This document shows, one piece after another, positions 8,113-16,127 of a DNA stretch of 30,034 nucleotides. The stretch is from Spirochaetaceae bacterium (GTDB lineage: Bacteria > Spirochaetota > Spirochaetia > SZUA-6 > Bin103), in NCBI GenBank assembly GCA_028818385.1, contig JAPPNY010000125.1, forward strand, positions 1 through 30,034. Direction: 5' to 3'. Position numbers and translations under genes: made by a program. Below the pieces are notes generated by a model. That model saw nothing but the letters and a program-made list of their open reading frames with translations, made no database searches and had not been told where the DNA came from. Each line of letters starts with the position of its first letter. Position 1 is the stretch's first letter.

Positions 8113-9564
8113 TCAGCGCGCAGCCGTGAAGCGGAAGCTGTAGAGCTCGGCGTCCCGGAGGTGGAAGCGCAACGACACGGGCGTGCCCCGTAGCGCCCCC
8201 AGCGATCTACCGCCGTTCCAGCGCACCACGTGGCGCACGCTGTCCGTGCTGATCGGGACACACTCGCTGCTGCCGAACCCGTCCACGGCCGTGCCGTCGA
8301 GATCCAGCACCTCCACCTTCACCAGGCCGCCGCGGGTACGGGTGTTCACCACCAGCGCGTCGCCGGCGACGGCCAGGGGCCGGGTGGTGAGCGTTCCGCC
8401 GTCGGCGCCGGCATCGAGCGAGACGAATCCGTCCAGGCGCAGCCGCCCCAGGCCCAGCGCCCCGCCCCGGCGCGGCTCGTCGCTGCCCCACGGCTCCTTG
8501 TACCAGTAGGAACCGTGGTCGCCGTCGTGCCCGTCGTAGTAGATCCACACCTCGTCGCCGACCACGAGCGGCCGGCCGGCGGCATGGATGTAGCCGCAGT
8601 CGAAGCTCTCCTGGGGGCCGATCGGGATCAGCGGCATGCGGCTGAAGGCGCGCTCCCAGGCGACCCCGTCGCGGCTGTGCACCAGTTGTCCGTGGATGCC
8701 GCCGTAGTTGGTGCCGCCGGGCACCTTGCCGGTCACCCGGAACACCCACAGCACCCCCAGGTACATGCCGGCGTACGGGAACCCGCAGAGCCCGTAGAAC
8801 TCGGTGTGGTGCCCGGGACGGCCCAGGGTCCAGCCCTCGTCCGCCTCGTCAGGGGCCAGAATCAGTTGCGGGTCGCTCCAATGCATGAAGTCGGGGCTGG
8901 TGCCGCGGCCCACCAGCCGGCGCCGGTGGCCCTCGTACTGGTCGTGGACCTTTGCGAAGCTGACGTACTGCCGCGCGCGCTCGTCGTAGATGGTGGGCGC
9001 CACGTCGCCGGTGATGGGCCACACCGGGTTGCCGGGAGCATCGGTCCAGTGGATCCCGTCGGGCGAGAAGGCGGCCTGGTAGCCGCCGGTGACCCAGGCC
9101 AGCATCTTGTAGCGCCGCCGTTCGTCCGGCTCCCGGTCGGGGCCCGTGTGCACCACGCCCTGCAGCCAGCGCCCGCTGTCGATCGCGTTGCTGCGCTGTG
9201 ACCCGCCGCACTCGATCAGCCCGAGATCGGGCTTGTCCCAGTTGATCCCGTCCGCGGAGGTGGCGTAGCAGGACCGGATCTCGAACCGGGACTTGGCTCC
9301 CGGAGTGGTGCGGGCGTCCTGGTTGTCGCCGCACAGGTACCAGGTCTTGAACCGCTGCTCCGCCTCGTCCCAGAGCACGCTGGTGTATTCGATCGAGGTC
9401 CCTTCACAGGGGAGCTCGGGGCGCAGCACCGGGTTGGCCGGGTCCTTCTGCACCGCGTGCAGGCGCCGGGTGAGCCGCTCGGTCGCGGCGACCACGTGGT
9501 CGTCCACGAACAACTGCGATTCCTCGCCCACGTGCAGGATGTCGGTCGTTGCGGGTCTCGGCAT
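8113..9564 (-). CDS. Glycoside hydrolase family 32/43-like five-bladed beta-propeller protein
   Basis: The 483-residue protein starts at ATG 9564, preceded by GGAGGG with 7-nt spacing. The N-terminus (QLFVDDHVVAATERLTRRLH, then NPVLRPELPCEG) is the hallmark of a large environmental family related to GH32/GH43 propellers and common in Planctomycetes-like genomes. Repeated blade motifs are visible: FKTWYL, CYATSADGINWDKP, AFSPDGIHWTD, RGTSPDFMHWSD, HSRDGVAWERAF and VWIYYDGHDGDHG. The C-terminal ~110 residues form a beta-rich region with GALGLGRLRLDGFVSLD, typical of the same family. There is no signal peptide, so it appears cytoplasmic. It lies 16 nt downstream of the permease genes on the same strand. 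Its catalytic residues and substrate cannot be assigned with confidence. Confidence 0.75.
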   Translation of the reverse strand: MPRPATTDILHVGEESQLFVDDHVVAATERLTRRLHAVQKDPANPVLRPELPCEGTSIEYTSVLWDEAEQRFKTWYLCGDNQDARTTPGAKSRFEIRSCYATSADGINWDKPDLGLIECGGSQRSNAIDSGRWLQGVVHTGPDREPDERRRYKMLAWVTGGYQAAFSPDGIHWTDAPGNPVWPITGDVAPTIYDERARQYVSFAKVHDQYEGHRRRLVGRGTSPDFMHWSDPQLILAPDEADEGWTLGRPGHHTEFYGLCGFPYAGMYLGVLWVFRVTGKVPGGTNYGGIHGQLVHSRDGVAWERAFSRMPLIPIGPQESFDCGYIHAAGRPLVVGDEVWIYYDGHDGDHGSYWYKEPWGSDEPRRGGALGLGRLRLDGFVSLDAGADGGTLTTRPLAVAGDALVVNTRTRGGLVKVEVLDLDGTAVDGFGSSECVPISTDSVRHVVRWNGGRSLGALRGTPVSLRFHLRDAELYSFRFTAAR

Positions 9565-9580
9565 GTTCTTCCCTCCAGTT

Positions 9581-10717
9581 TCACACGGCCGTATAGGGAT
9601 CCGCCGCGTCCCGCAGGCCGTCGCCCACGAAGTTGAACGCCAGGATCGCGACGATCACGAAAATGCTCGGCGTCAGCAGCCAGGGGGCGTTGGCCAGTAC
9701 CCGGATGTGCTGCGCTTCCTTGAGCAGCACGCCCCAACTGATCGCCGGCGGCTGCAGCCCCAGCCCGATGAAGCTGAGCGAGGTCTCGCCGATGATCATG
9801 CCAGGGATCGACAGGGTGAGCGAGGCGATGACGTAGCTGTAGAACGATGGCAGCAGGTGGCGGGCGATGATGCGTCCCCTGCTGCAGCCGTTCAGCCGCG
9901 CCGCCTGCACGAAGTCTTCCTCTTTCAGCGACAGGAATCGGCCCCGTACCACGCGCGCGAGGTCCGTCCAGCCGACCAGCGAGAGGATGATCACGATGCC
10001 GAAATAGACCTTGATGATCGACCAGTACGGCGGCAGCGCCAGGCTCAGCGCCATCCACAGCGGCAGCGTCGGGATCGAGCGGATGAACTCGATGATCCGC
10101 TGGATCGTCATGTCCGCCAGGCCTCCGAAGTACCCGGAGATGCCGCCGATCAGGATTCCCAGCACGAAGCTGATGGCGATGCCGACCAGCCCGATGGTGA
10201 GCGAGATTCTGCCGCCGTAGATGATGCGGGTCAGCAGGTCGCGCCCCATCCTGTCGGCGCCGAGCAGGAACAGGGTTCCTTCGCGTACCCCGAACAGATG
10301 AACGCGCGACTCGAACAGCCCCCACATCCGGTACGGATCGCCCTTCACGAAGAGTGCCAGCGGATGCCTGGCCGAGGTGTCCATCTCGAACACCAGCGCC
10401 ATCCGTACCGGGTCGACCTCGGACTTCAAGCCGTACACGAAAGGCCGCAGGTGCAAGCCTCCCTGGTCATCGATGAAGCGCAGCCGTTGCGGCGGCGCGT
10501 GCAGGTACTTCGCGTCGTTGTGGTAGGGATCGTAGGGCGCCACGAACTCGGCAAAGACCACGACCAGGTAGAATATCCCCAGAATCACCAGGGCGACCAC
10601 GGCCATCCTGTGGCGCAGGAAGCGCCAGACCGTGAGCTGCCACTGGGACGCCACGACGTAGCGTTGGTCGCGCGTCCGCCGTGTCTTGCGACGGCTTTGG
10701 TGTTCGCCCATGAGCAT
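9581..10717 (-). CDS. Oligopeptide-type ABC transporter permease (OppC/DppC-like)
   Basis: This inner-membrane permease of about 378 residues starts at ATG 10717 (ATG 10711 is an alternative). Upstream in-frame extension overlaps the OppB-like gene and is discarded. The cytoplasmic N-terminus QWQLTVWRFLRHRMAVVAL leads into the first transmembrane helix and an extended periplasmic insert. The permease core follows, with HLFG...LFLLGADRMGRDLLTRIIYGG, TIGLVGIAISFVLGILIG and the conserved EAA loop around EEDFVQAARLNGCSRGRIIARHLLP. The FVGDGLRDAADPYTAV ending is typical of DppC/OppC. It lies 5 nt after the OppB-like stop. The periplasmic insert (about residues 60-150) is longer than in classical OppC, as in the subgroup that pairs with ~650-residue binding proteins. 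Confidence 0.9.
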   Translation of the reverse strand: MLMGEHQSRRKTRRTRDQRYVVASQWQLTVWRFLRHRMAVVALVILGIFYLVVVFAEFVAPYDPYHNDAKYLHAPPQRLRFIDDQGGLHLRPFVYGLKSEVDPVRMALVFEMDTSARHPLALFVKGDPYRMWGLFESRVHLFGVREGTLFLLGADRMGRDLLTRIIYGGRISLTIGLVGIAISFVLGILIGGISGYFGGLADMTIQRIIEFIRSIPTLPLWMALSLALPPYWSIIKVYFGIVIILSLVGWTDLARVVRGRFLSLKEEDFVQAARLNGCSRGRIIARHLLPSFYSYVIASLTLSIPGMIIGETSLSFIGLGLQPPAISWGVLLKEAQHIRVLANAPWLLTPSIFVIVAILAFNFVGDGLRDAADPYTAV

Positions 10718-10722
10718 CCCGA

Positions 10723-11709
10723 TCACACGGCTCCGCGCATTCTCGGGTCCAGGAACGCCAGCAGGACATCCGAGAGCAGCGTGCCGAGCACGGTCAGTAT
10801 GCTGAGCACGAAGACGATGCTGCCCGCCAGGAACATGTCCTGAGTCCTCAGGGAAGTAAGGAATATGGGGGCGAGCGTCGGAATCCCGAGCACCATCGAG
10901 GTGAGCAGCTCGCCGCTCACCAGCGTCGGCAGCGTCCAGCCGAGCGTGCTGATCGCCGGGTTGATCGCGATGCGGAACGGGTACTTGTACACCACCTTCT
11001 GCTCCGACAGGCCCTTGGAGCGGGCCACCATCACGTACTGCTTGTTGAGCTCGTCGAGCAGGTTCGCCCGCAGCGTACGGATCAGGAACGCGGTGCCTGC
11101 CGTGCCCACGATCAGGGCCGGCATCCAGACGTGCTTGAGCAGATCGATCAGCTTGGCGAAGCTCCAGGGAGCGAGCTGATACTCCTGCGAGAACAAGCCC
11201 ACGGCGACGCGTCCCGTGAGCTGATAGGACCCCCAGAGGAGGACCAGCGCGAACAGGAAGTTGGGTATCGCAAGCCCCAGGAAACCGATGACCGTGAACA
11301 CGTAGTCGCGCACCGAGTACTGGTGAATGGCCGAGATCATCCCCACCGGAAGCCCGATCAGGTAGACGATGAACAAGGCGGCCAGCGAGATGGTCACGCT
11401 CCACGGCAGCCGTTCAGCGATGAGCTCGGTCACCGGCCTGTTGTAGGCCATGGAGAATCCCATGTTGCCGCGGAGCATGCTGCGCAGCCACTTGAAGTAC
11501 TGAACCGAGAGCGGTTGATCCAGGCCCCAGCGCACCCGTAACGCCTGCGCCTGGTCGTCGGCCACCTGCTCGCCGCGGGATTCGAGCTGGCCGATGTACA
11601 CGGTGAGGAAGTCGCCCGGCGGTGCCTGAATGACGAGGAAGGCGACGATGGACACCGCCAGCAGCGTCGGAATGATGATCAGAACGCGCCGCAGGAGGTA
11701 GATCAACAT
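10723..11709 (-). CDS. Oligopeptide-type ABC transporter permease (OppB/DppB-like)
   Basis: This 328-residue inner-membrane permease has the classical N-terminal helix of the family (LIYLLRRVLIIIPTLLAVS). Further landmarks are SVQYFKWLRSMLRGNMGFS, the AERLPWSVTISLAALFI helix, the EAA loop in KQYVMVARSKGLSEQKVVYKY, and the C-terminal LLSDVLLAFLDPRMR signature. With the OppC-like protein it forms the channel of the importer. The ATG at 11709 has only a weak GGTGG upstream. A TTGACA element at 11746-11741 (minus) is the best promoter candidate. The gene is divergent from the antitoxin gene at 11862 and heads the unit permease-permease-glycosidase-like. Confidence 0.92.
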   Translation of the reverse strand: MLIYLLRRVLIIIPTLLAVSIVAFLVIQAPPGDFLTVYIGQLESRGEQVADDQAQALRVRWGLDQPLSVQYFKWLRSMLRGNMGFSMAYNRPVTELIAERLPWSVTISLAALFIVYLIGLPVGMISAIHQYSVRDYVFTVIGFLGLAIPNFLFALVLLWGSYQLTGRVAVGLFSQEYQLAPWSFAKLIDLLKHVWMPALIVGTAGTAFLIRTLRANLLDELNKQYVMVARSKGLSEQKVVYKYPFRIAINPAISTLGWTLPTLVSGELLTSMVLGIPTLAPIFLTSLRTQDMFLAGSIVFVLSILTVLGTLLSDVLLAFLDPRMRGAV

Positions 11710-11717
11710 TCGCCACC

Positions 11718-11793
11718 ATGGTTTCGGGGCAGCAGATCACTGTCAACGGACGCACGACATCCGCCTGCAGCGCCCGCTTCGCGGCAATGCAGG
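11718..11793. promoter_or_regulatory. Divergent control region: possible minus promoter and a dyad
   Basis: On the minus strand a perfect TTGACA lies at 11746-11741, with a weak AACCAT 17 nt further on (11723-11718), pointing at the OppB-like gene. If used, the transcript would have almost no leader. Between the two divergent genes, CCTGCA (11764-11769) and TGCAGG (11788-11793) form an interrupted inverted repeat with CCGC/GCGG (11774-11777 and 11781-11784) pairing inside. It could be a repressor site, for instance for the Phd-like antitoxin, or a hairpin. No direct evidence decides. Confidence 0.3.
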
Positions 11794-11861
11794 GGTTGAT
11801 CTGTGTGCGTAACTGTGTCGATGATATGGGACGCAATTGTGATGCAGCGAGGGAAGACGCG

Positions 11862-12152
11862 ATGAAGTTCGTTTCCGTCCGTGAGCTTCGCAGCCGTACG
11901 TCGCAACTCTGGCGAGACCTCGCGCAGGAACGGGATCTGGTCGTGACGAATCATGGCAAGCCGATCGCGATCCTGAGCGCCACGGATGAGGACTCGTTGG
12001 AACGCTCGCTTGCCGAGATCCGGCGGCATCGGGCTCGTGACGCGCTTCGCACGATTCAGCGGGATGCGGCACGACGCGGTCTCGACCGGCTGTCGAACGA
12101 AGACATCGACGCCGAGATCCAGGCGACGCGCAGACGCCGCGACTCGGCTTGA
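11862..12152 (+). CDS. Phd/YefM-type antitoxin
   Basis: This 96-residue protein starts at ATG 11862, preceded by GAGGGA at 11849-11854; an in-frame extension from 11718 has no SD. The N-terminal ~50 residues (MKFVSVRELRSRTSQLWRDL, VVTNHGKPIAILS) are the Phd/YefM fold that dimerises, binds its own promoter and docks the toxin. The C-terminal half is arginine-rich and helical (RARDALRTIQRDAARRGLDR, then IDAEIQATRR), consistent with a toxin-wrapping tail. The stop overlaps the toxin start by 3 nt, so the pair is translationally coupled. Autoregulation through the upstream divergent region is likely but inferred. Confidence 0.88.
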   Translation: MKFVSVRELRSRTSQLWRDLAQERDLVVTNHGKPIAILSATDEDSLERSLAEIRRHRARDALRTIQRDAARRGLDRLSNEDIDAEIQATRRRRDSA

Positions 12153-12574
12153 GGATCGTACTCGACACCAACGTCCTGGTAGCGGGATTCATCTCACCGA
12201 GCGGTCCGCCCGGCGCGATTCTGCGGTCCATTCTGGCGGGCGGGGTCACGGTCTGCTTCGATGAGCGCATCTTGGCGGAGTACCGGGACGTGCTGACACG
12301 GAGCAGGTTCTCCTTCGACGGAGACCGGGTGGCCGAGGTCCTGGACCTCATCGAAGCGATGGGAGAGCCCGTGTTGGCGGAGGACCTCGGAATCGCGCTG
12401 CCGGACGCCGCGGACGCGATGTTCGTCGAGGTGGCGACCGCTGCCGGCGCCGATTGTCTGGTGACCGGCAACCGCAGGCACTTTCCGAACGAGCAGCTTC
12501 CAGGTATGCGCGTGTTGCTCCCACGCGAGTTCCTGGACCATGTCCGGGACTCACGGCGCCGCCCCTCGACTTGA
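12149..12574 (+). CDS. PIN-domain toxin (COG1569-like, VapC-related ribonuclease)
   Basis: This is a 141-residue single-domain PIN protein, probably a Mg-dependent ribonuclease neutralised by the upstream antitoxin. The acidic triad positions are visible: Asp6 in IVLDTNVLVAGF, a Glu in ERILAEYRDVL (about residue 44) and Asp in LPDAADAMFVEVA, followed by a VTGNRRHFP segment typical of this PIN subgroup. The start is TTG 12149, lying within the antitoxin's last codons (TTGA overlap). The weak start and the overlap should keep toxin synthesis below that of antitoxin. The length is normal and I see no lesion, so it is probably active. Confidence 0.87.
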   Translation: MRIVLDTNVLVAGFISPSGPPGAILRSILAGGVTVCFDERILAEYRDVLTRSRFSFDGDRVAEVLDLIEAMGEPVLAEDLGIALPDAADAMFVEVATAAGADCLVTGNRRHFPNEQLPGMRVLLPREFLDHVRDSRRRPST

Positions 12575-12659
12575 CCGCGCAGCATTGTCCGCCCACGATC
12601 ATCGGATTACGGCGACGTGAAGTCGTCACCGACGAATCGACCACCTCGAGGAGGGAGTC

Positions 12660-14258
12660 ATGAAACGGTTCTTCATCGCGGTTCTGATCTGCGCGCTCGC
12701 GCTGCCCGCCTTCGCCACCGGCGTCGAGGAGGAGGAAGCCACCTACCAGGTGCAGGTCATGCTCATCGACGGACACGACGGGCTGTGGGATCTCACGCCG
12801 ACGGAGAACACCACGCCGACCGCCGAGCAGCCGATCGTGCGCACGGCCATGGCCACGCTCAAGGCGGAGTTCGAGGAGATGCACCCGGACACGGAGATCG
12901 TCTTCCTGCGTTATCCGCCCATGGACCGCGCCGGGCTCTCGCAGTGGTACGCGACCAAGCGCGCCAACGACGATCTGCCGCAGATCGGCATCGATCCGCT
13001 GCTCACGCAGATGGAGGGTGGCACCACTCCCGAGTGGTGGGTGAATCTGGCGCCCTACCTGGAGGCGCCCAATCCGTTCGTCCCGGGCAACGAGCGCTGG
13101 CTTGACCTGCTCAACACCGGCGATCCGGCGTTCTGGTTCCAGTGGTTCCAGGACACCTGGACCAACGACCCGAACCCGGACAACCGCTACATGTTCCCGC
13201 TGTCGATGGAGCCGTTCGGGCAGTTCTTCATCGTCAACCGCGCCGCCTTCGAGGACGCCGGCCTCGACCCGGACATGGAGCTGGGCGGCTACGGCGATCT
13301 GATCGCGGTTTGGCAGCAGCTCCAGGAAGCCGGCTACATCCCGTACCTGCCGCAACACAACGTGGTCATCGCCGCGCACCTGACCATCCACCCGATCATG
13401 GCCGACTCCCTCATCGAGGCGGCGTCGCTGCCGATGGCATGGCGGGTGCCCGGCGGCCGCATGCGCGACAGCGTCCAACGGGAGGAGACCATCCGCGCCT
13501 TTCAGCAGAACGAGCTGCTGACTGCGAACGACCCGCGCGCCGTGACGTGGTGGCGCTACGCGAAGGAGATGGCCGGCTACTACGCGCCGGGCTGGGACAC
13601 GCTCGACGCGGACCAGAAGCTCAGCCTGTGGCGGTCCGGCAAGGTGGCCATGAAGGGCGCCTTCGCCAAGGACGTCTCCGCCGACATCAACGATCCGCAG
13701 CGCCCGTTCGACATCGGTATCATGCCGATCCCGGTGATACAGCCGGAGGAGGAACCGCTGGTGAGTACCGCGGCGACGCCGATCGTCAACGCCGGCATCG
13801 CTTACCAGGGCGACTTCATGTGGGTCGGCAAGCCGATGGTCGGCATCATGGCCGACGCCACCGAGGATCCGGAGCTGCTCGACCGCACGGTGAAGTGGTT
13901 GCAGTTCATCACCACGCCAGAAGCCAACGAGCTGTACATCAACGAGGCCGGCAACCTGATCCCGTCGGTGCAGGGCGCCGCCTACCCGCCGGGCTTCGAG
14001 ATCGTCGCCGACATCCCGTCGCCCGGAGCGTGGAGCATCGTGGTGAGCGCGCCCGGCCGCGCCATCGGGGAGATGGCCGTGGGCGCCCCGCCGCTCGGCA
14101 CCGACGCCGAGGCGGAGTCCAAGATGACGCGCCTGTCCATCCAGTACCGCAACGACCAGATCTCCGAAGAGGAGTTCCACGAGGAGTGGCGCAAGATCCA
14201 GGAGGCCAACGTCGAGCGCGCCCTCGCGCAGTACGGCTACGACACCTCCAAGTGGTAA
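12660..14258 (+). CDS. ABC transporter family 1 (sugar) substrate-binding protein
   Basis: This 532-residue periplasmic binding protein belongs to a carbohydrate importer; the two MalF/MalG-type permeases follow. ATG 12660 is preceded by a strong GAGGAGGGAG (12648-12657). The leader KRFFIAVLICALALPAFATG is a signal peptide followed by an acidic EEEE run, a style frequent in spirochaete sugar-binding proteins; there is no lipobox cysteine. Family 1 features include LKAEFEEMHPDTEIVFL in the first lobe, the MFPLSMEPFGQFFIVNRAAF segment (hinge), FQQNELL, then WRSGKVAMKGAF and the late WLQFITTPEANELYINEAGN helix. The sugar is unknown. An intrinsic terminator at 14293-14333 separates it from the permeases, which would give excess binding protein. 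Confidence 0.88.
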   Translation: MKRFFIAVLICALALPAFATGVEEEEATYQVQVMLIDGHDGLWDLTPTENTTPTAEQPIVRTAMATLKAEFEEMHPDTEIVFLRYPPMDRAGLSQWYATKRANDDLPQIGIDPLLTQMEGGTTPEWWVNLAPYLEAPNPFVPGNERWLDLLNTGDPAFWFQWFQDTWTNDPNPDNRYMFPLSMEPFGQFFIVNRAAFEDAGLDPDMELGGYGDLIAVWQQLQEAGYIPYLPQHNVVIAAHLTIHPIMADSLIEAASLPMAWRVPGGRMRDSVQREETIRAFQQNELLTANDPRAVTWWRYAKEMAGYYAPGWDTLDADQKLSLWRSGKVAMKGAFAKDVSADINDPQRPFDIGIMPIPVIQPEEEPLVSTAATPIVNAGIAYQGDFMWVGKPMVGIMADATEDPELLDRTVKWLQFITTPEANELYINEAGNLIPSVQGAAYPPGFEIVADIPSPGAWSIVVSAPGRAIGEMAVGAPPLGTDAEAESKMTRLSIQYRNDQISEEEFHEEWRKIQEANVERALAQYGYDTSKW

Positions 14259-14292
14259 CCTGATCCGGCCGCGGATCATCCGGAACGCCAGA

Positions 14293-14333
14293 GAGCGGCA
14301 GCGACGCACGCTGTGGTCGCTGCCGCTCCTTTT
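14293..14333 (+). terminator. Intrinsic terminator/attenuator between sugar-binding protein and permeases
   Basis: A perfect 13-bp stem (GAGCGGCAGCGAC at 14293-14305, GTCGCTGCCGCTC at 14316-14328) with a 10-nt loop is followed by CTTTT. A smaller perfect hairpin (TGATCCG 14261-14267, CGGATCA 14272-14278) precedes it. Its place inside the operon suggests partial termination rather than the true end of transcription. Confidence 0.75.
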
Positions 14334-14359
14334 CACCCGGCTGCGCCGGTACCAGCGAC

Positions 14360-15292
14360 ATGAAGCCAGTTGAGTTGCGCGGGCGCGCCCTGCCGAACCA
14401 GGGCCTGCTGCGCCGCATCGGCAAGGCCGGCCCGATCTACGCGATGCTGCTGCCGTCGCTGGCGCTGGTGTTGCTGATCGCCTATTACCCGGCGCTGTCG
14501 GCGATCTACCATTCCTTCTTCGACTGGAACTACGCCGGGAGCTCCACCTTCGTCGGCTTCGACAACTTCCTGCGGATGTTCTCCGACGAGATATTCGGGG
14601 CGTCGTTCCTCAACCTGATGCAGCTCACCGCGTTCGGAGTGCTGGTCAAGAGCATCATCGTTCCCATCGTCATCGCCGAGATGCTGTTCGCCATTCGCAA
14701 CTCCCGCGCCCGCTACTACTACCGCATCATCCTGCTGGTGCCGCTGGTGGTGCCCGGCGTGGTGATCTGGTTCATCTGGAAGTTCATCTACGAGCCCAAC
14801 GTGGGGTTGCTCAACTCGATCTTCACCGTGATGGGCCTGGACTTCCTGCGGTTCAACTGGCTGGGTGAGCCGCGCACCGCGCTGTTCTCGATCATGGTGC
14901 TGGGGTTTCCCTGGGTGTCGGGGACGGCGGTGCTCATCTACTACGCCGGGCTGATCGGGATCAGCGACTCCGTGCTCGACGCGGCGCGGCTGGACGGCGT
15001 CACCGGCCTGCAGCGCATCCGCCGCATCGACATCCCCCTGATCCGGGGGCAGATCAAGTTCTTCCTGGTGGTCGGCATCATCGACAGCATGAAGGGGTAC
15101 GAGATCAACCTCGTACTGACCAACGGCGGGCCGGGTTACTCGACCATGGTGCCCGGTCTGCACATGTACCAGGAGGCGTTCGCCTACCAGCGCATGGGCT
15201 ACGCCAGCGCCATCGGCGTGGCGCTGTTCGCCCTGATCCTGATCCTGACGATCGTCAACGCCCGCTTCATCAAGAGCGATCCGGGGGCGTGA
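14360..15292 (+). CDS. Sugar ABC transporter permease (MalF/UgpA-type)
   Basis: This 310-residue inner-membrane permease shows about six transmembrane helices: IYAMLLPSLALVLLIAYYPA first, then a periplasmic SFFDWNY loop, LVKSIIVPIVIAEMLFAI, and IILLVPLVVPGVVIWFIWKF. The cytoplasmic EAA loop reads LDAARLDGVTGLQRIRRIDI, the site that contacts the ATPase. The TNGGPGYSTMVPGLHMYQEAF segment near the C-terminus is a trademark of MalF/UgpA-type sugar permeases. The ATG at 14360 has only a weak SD. The gene lies 27 nt after the intrinsic terminator and 1 nt before the next permease. No ATPase gene is nearby, so a shared MsmK/UgpC-type ATPase encoded elsewhere is likely. Confidence 0.92.
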   Translation: MKPVELRGRALPNQGLLRRIGKAGPIYAMLLPSLALVLLIAYYPALSAIYHSFFDWNYAGSSTFVGFDNFLRMFSDEIFGASFLNLMQLTAFGVLVKSIIVPIVIAEMLFAIRNSRARYYYRIILLVPLVVPGVVIWFIWKFIYEPNVGLLNSIFTVMGLDFLRFNWLGEPRTALFSIMVLGFPWVSGTAVLIYYAGLIGISDSVLDAARLDGVTGLQRIRRIDIPLIRGQIKFFLVVGIIDSMKGYEINLVLTNGGPGYSTMVPGLHMYQEAFAYQRMGYASAIGVALFALILILTIVNARFIKSDPGA

Positions 15293-15293
15293 G

Positions 15294-16127
15294 ATGACGG
15301 TCATGACCTCCCGGGAGCGGGCCGGCCAGATCGTCATCCACGGCGCGTTCGCGCTGCTGTTCGTGCTGGTGCTCTATCCGTTCTTCATGACGCTGTCCAT
15401 TTCGGTCAAGGACGAGCTGCAGTTCATCTACAACCGCTTCGGGCCGAGCTTTCCGTTGTGGTTCTGGACCTACCGGCGGGCCGCGGTGGCGGTGATCGGC
15501 TACCTGGTGAATACGACCGTCAACGGCGTCATCACGATCGTCGCGGTGCTGGTGCTGTCGTCGTTCACCGGCTACATCTTCGCCCGCCTCAAGTTCCCGG
15601 GCAAGGAGATCCTGTTCTACATGATCTTCTCGCTGCTGATGATTCCGACCATCCTGACGCTGGTGCCGCAGTTCATGATCGTCAAGGGACTGGGGCTCTT
15701 GAACACGCGCTGGGTGCTGATCCTGCCGTGGACGGCCATCCATCAGGTGCTGGGCATCTTCCTGATGCGCACCTACCTGGAGGGACTGCCGGGAGACCTG
15801 TTCGAGTCGGCGCGCATCGACGGCTGCGGCGACTTCCGCACCTACTGGCACATCGTATTGCCGCTGTCCAAGCCGATCCTGGCGACGCTGGCGGTAATGA
15901 AGCTGGTCGACATCTGGAACGACCTGATCTGGCCCAGCGTGACGATCACGGACTACACCAAGCAGGTGCTGTCGGTAGGAATCTGGGCGCTCACGACCGA
16001 GTTCTCCGGACAGTACGGGCCGATGTTCGCCGGCTACGTGTTCGGCTCCTTACCCCTGATCCTGGTGTTCATGTTCGGCTCGAAGTACTACGTGGAAGGG
16101 TTGCTGTCCGGTGCCCTCAAGTTCTGA
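15294..16127 (+). CDS. Sugar ABC transporter permease (MalG/UgpE-type)
   Basis: This 277-residue second permease of the sugar importer has helices in FALLFVLVLYPFFMTLSIS, an ITIVAVLVLSSFTGYIFARL core, the conserved FSLLMIPTILTLVPQFMIVK stretch, and the EAA loop FESARIDGCGDFRTYWHIVL. The C-terminal GSKYYVEGLLSGALKF is typical of MalG-type proteins (the usual ending is F-V-x-G-x-x-x-G-A-x-K). The start ATG lies 1 nt after the previous stop. Its last 17 nt overlap the start of the Ig-like membrane protein gene, so all three genes form one tightly coupled operon. Confidence 0.92.
   Translation: MTVMTSRERAGQIVIHGAFALLFVLVLYPFFMTLSISVKDELQFIYNRFGPSFPLWFWTYRRAAVAVIGYLVNTTVNGVITIVAVLVLSSFTGYIFARLKFPGKEILFYMIFSLLMIPTILTLVPQFMIVKGLGLLNTRWVLILPWTAIHQVLGIFLMRTYLEGLPGDLFESARIDGCGDFRTYWHIVLPLSKPILATLAVMKLVDIWNDLIWPSVTITDYTKQVLSVGIWALTTEFSGQYGPMFAGYVFGSLPLILVFMFGSKYYVEGLLSGALKF

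Noticed and set aside
12348..14336. 662-codon minus-strand open frame across the sugar-binding protein
   Set aside because: Same type of shadow; it also crosses the PIN toxin gene and the terminator.
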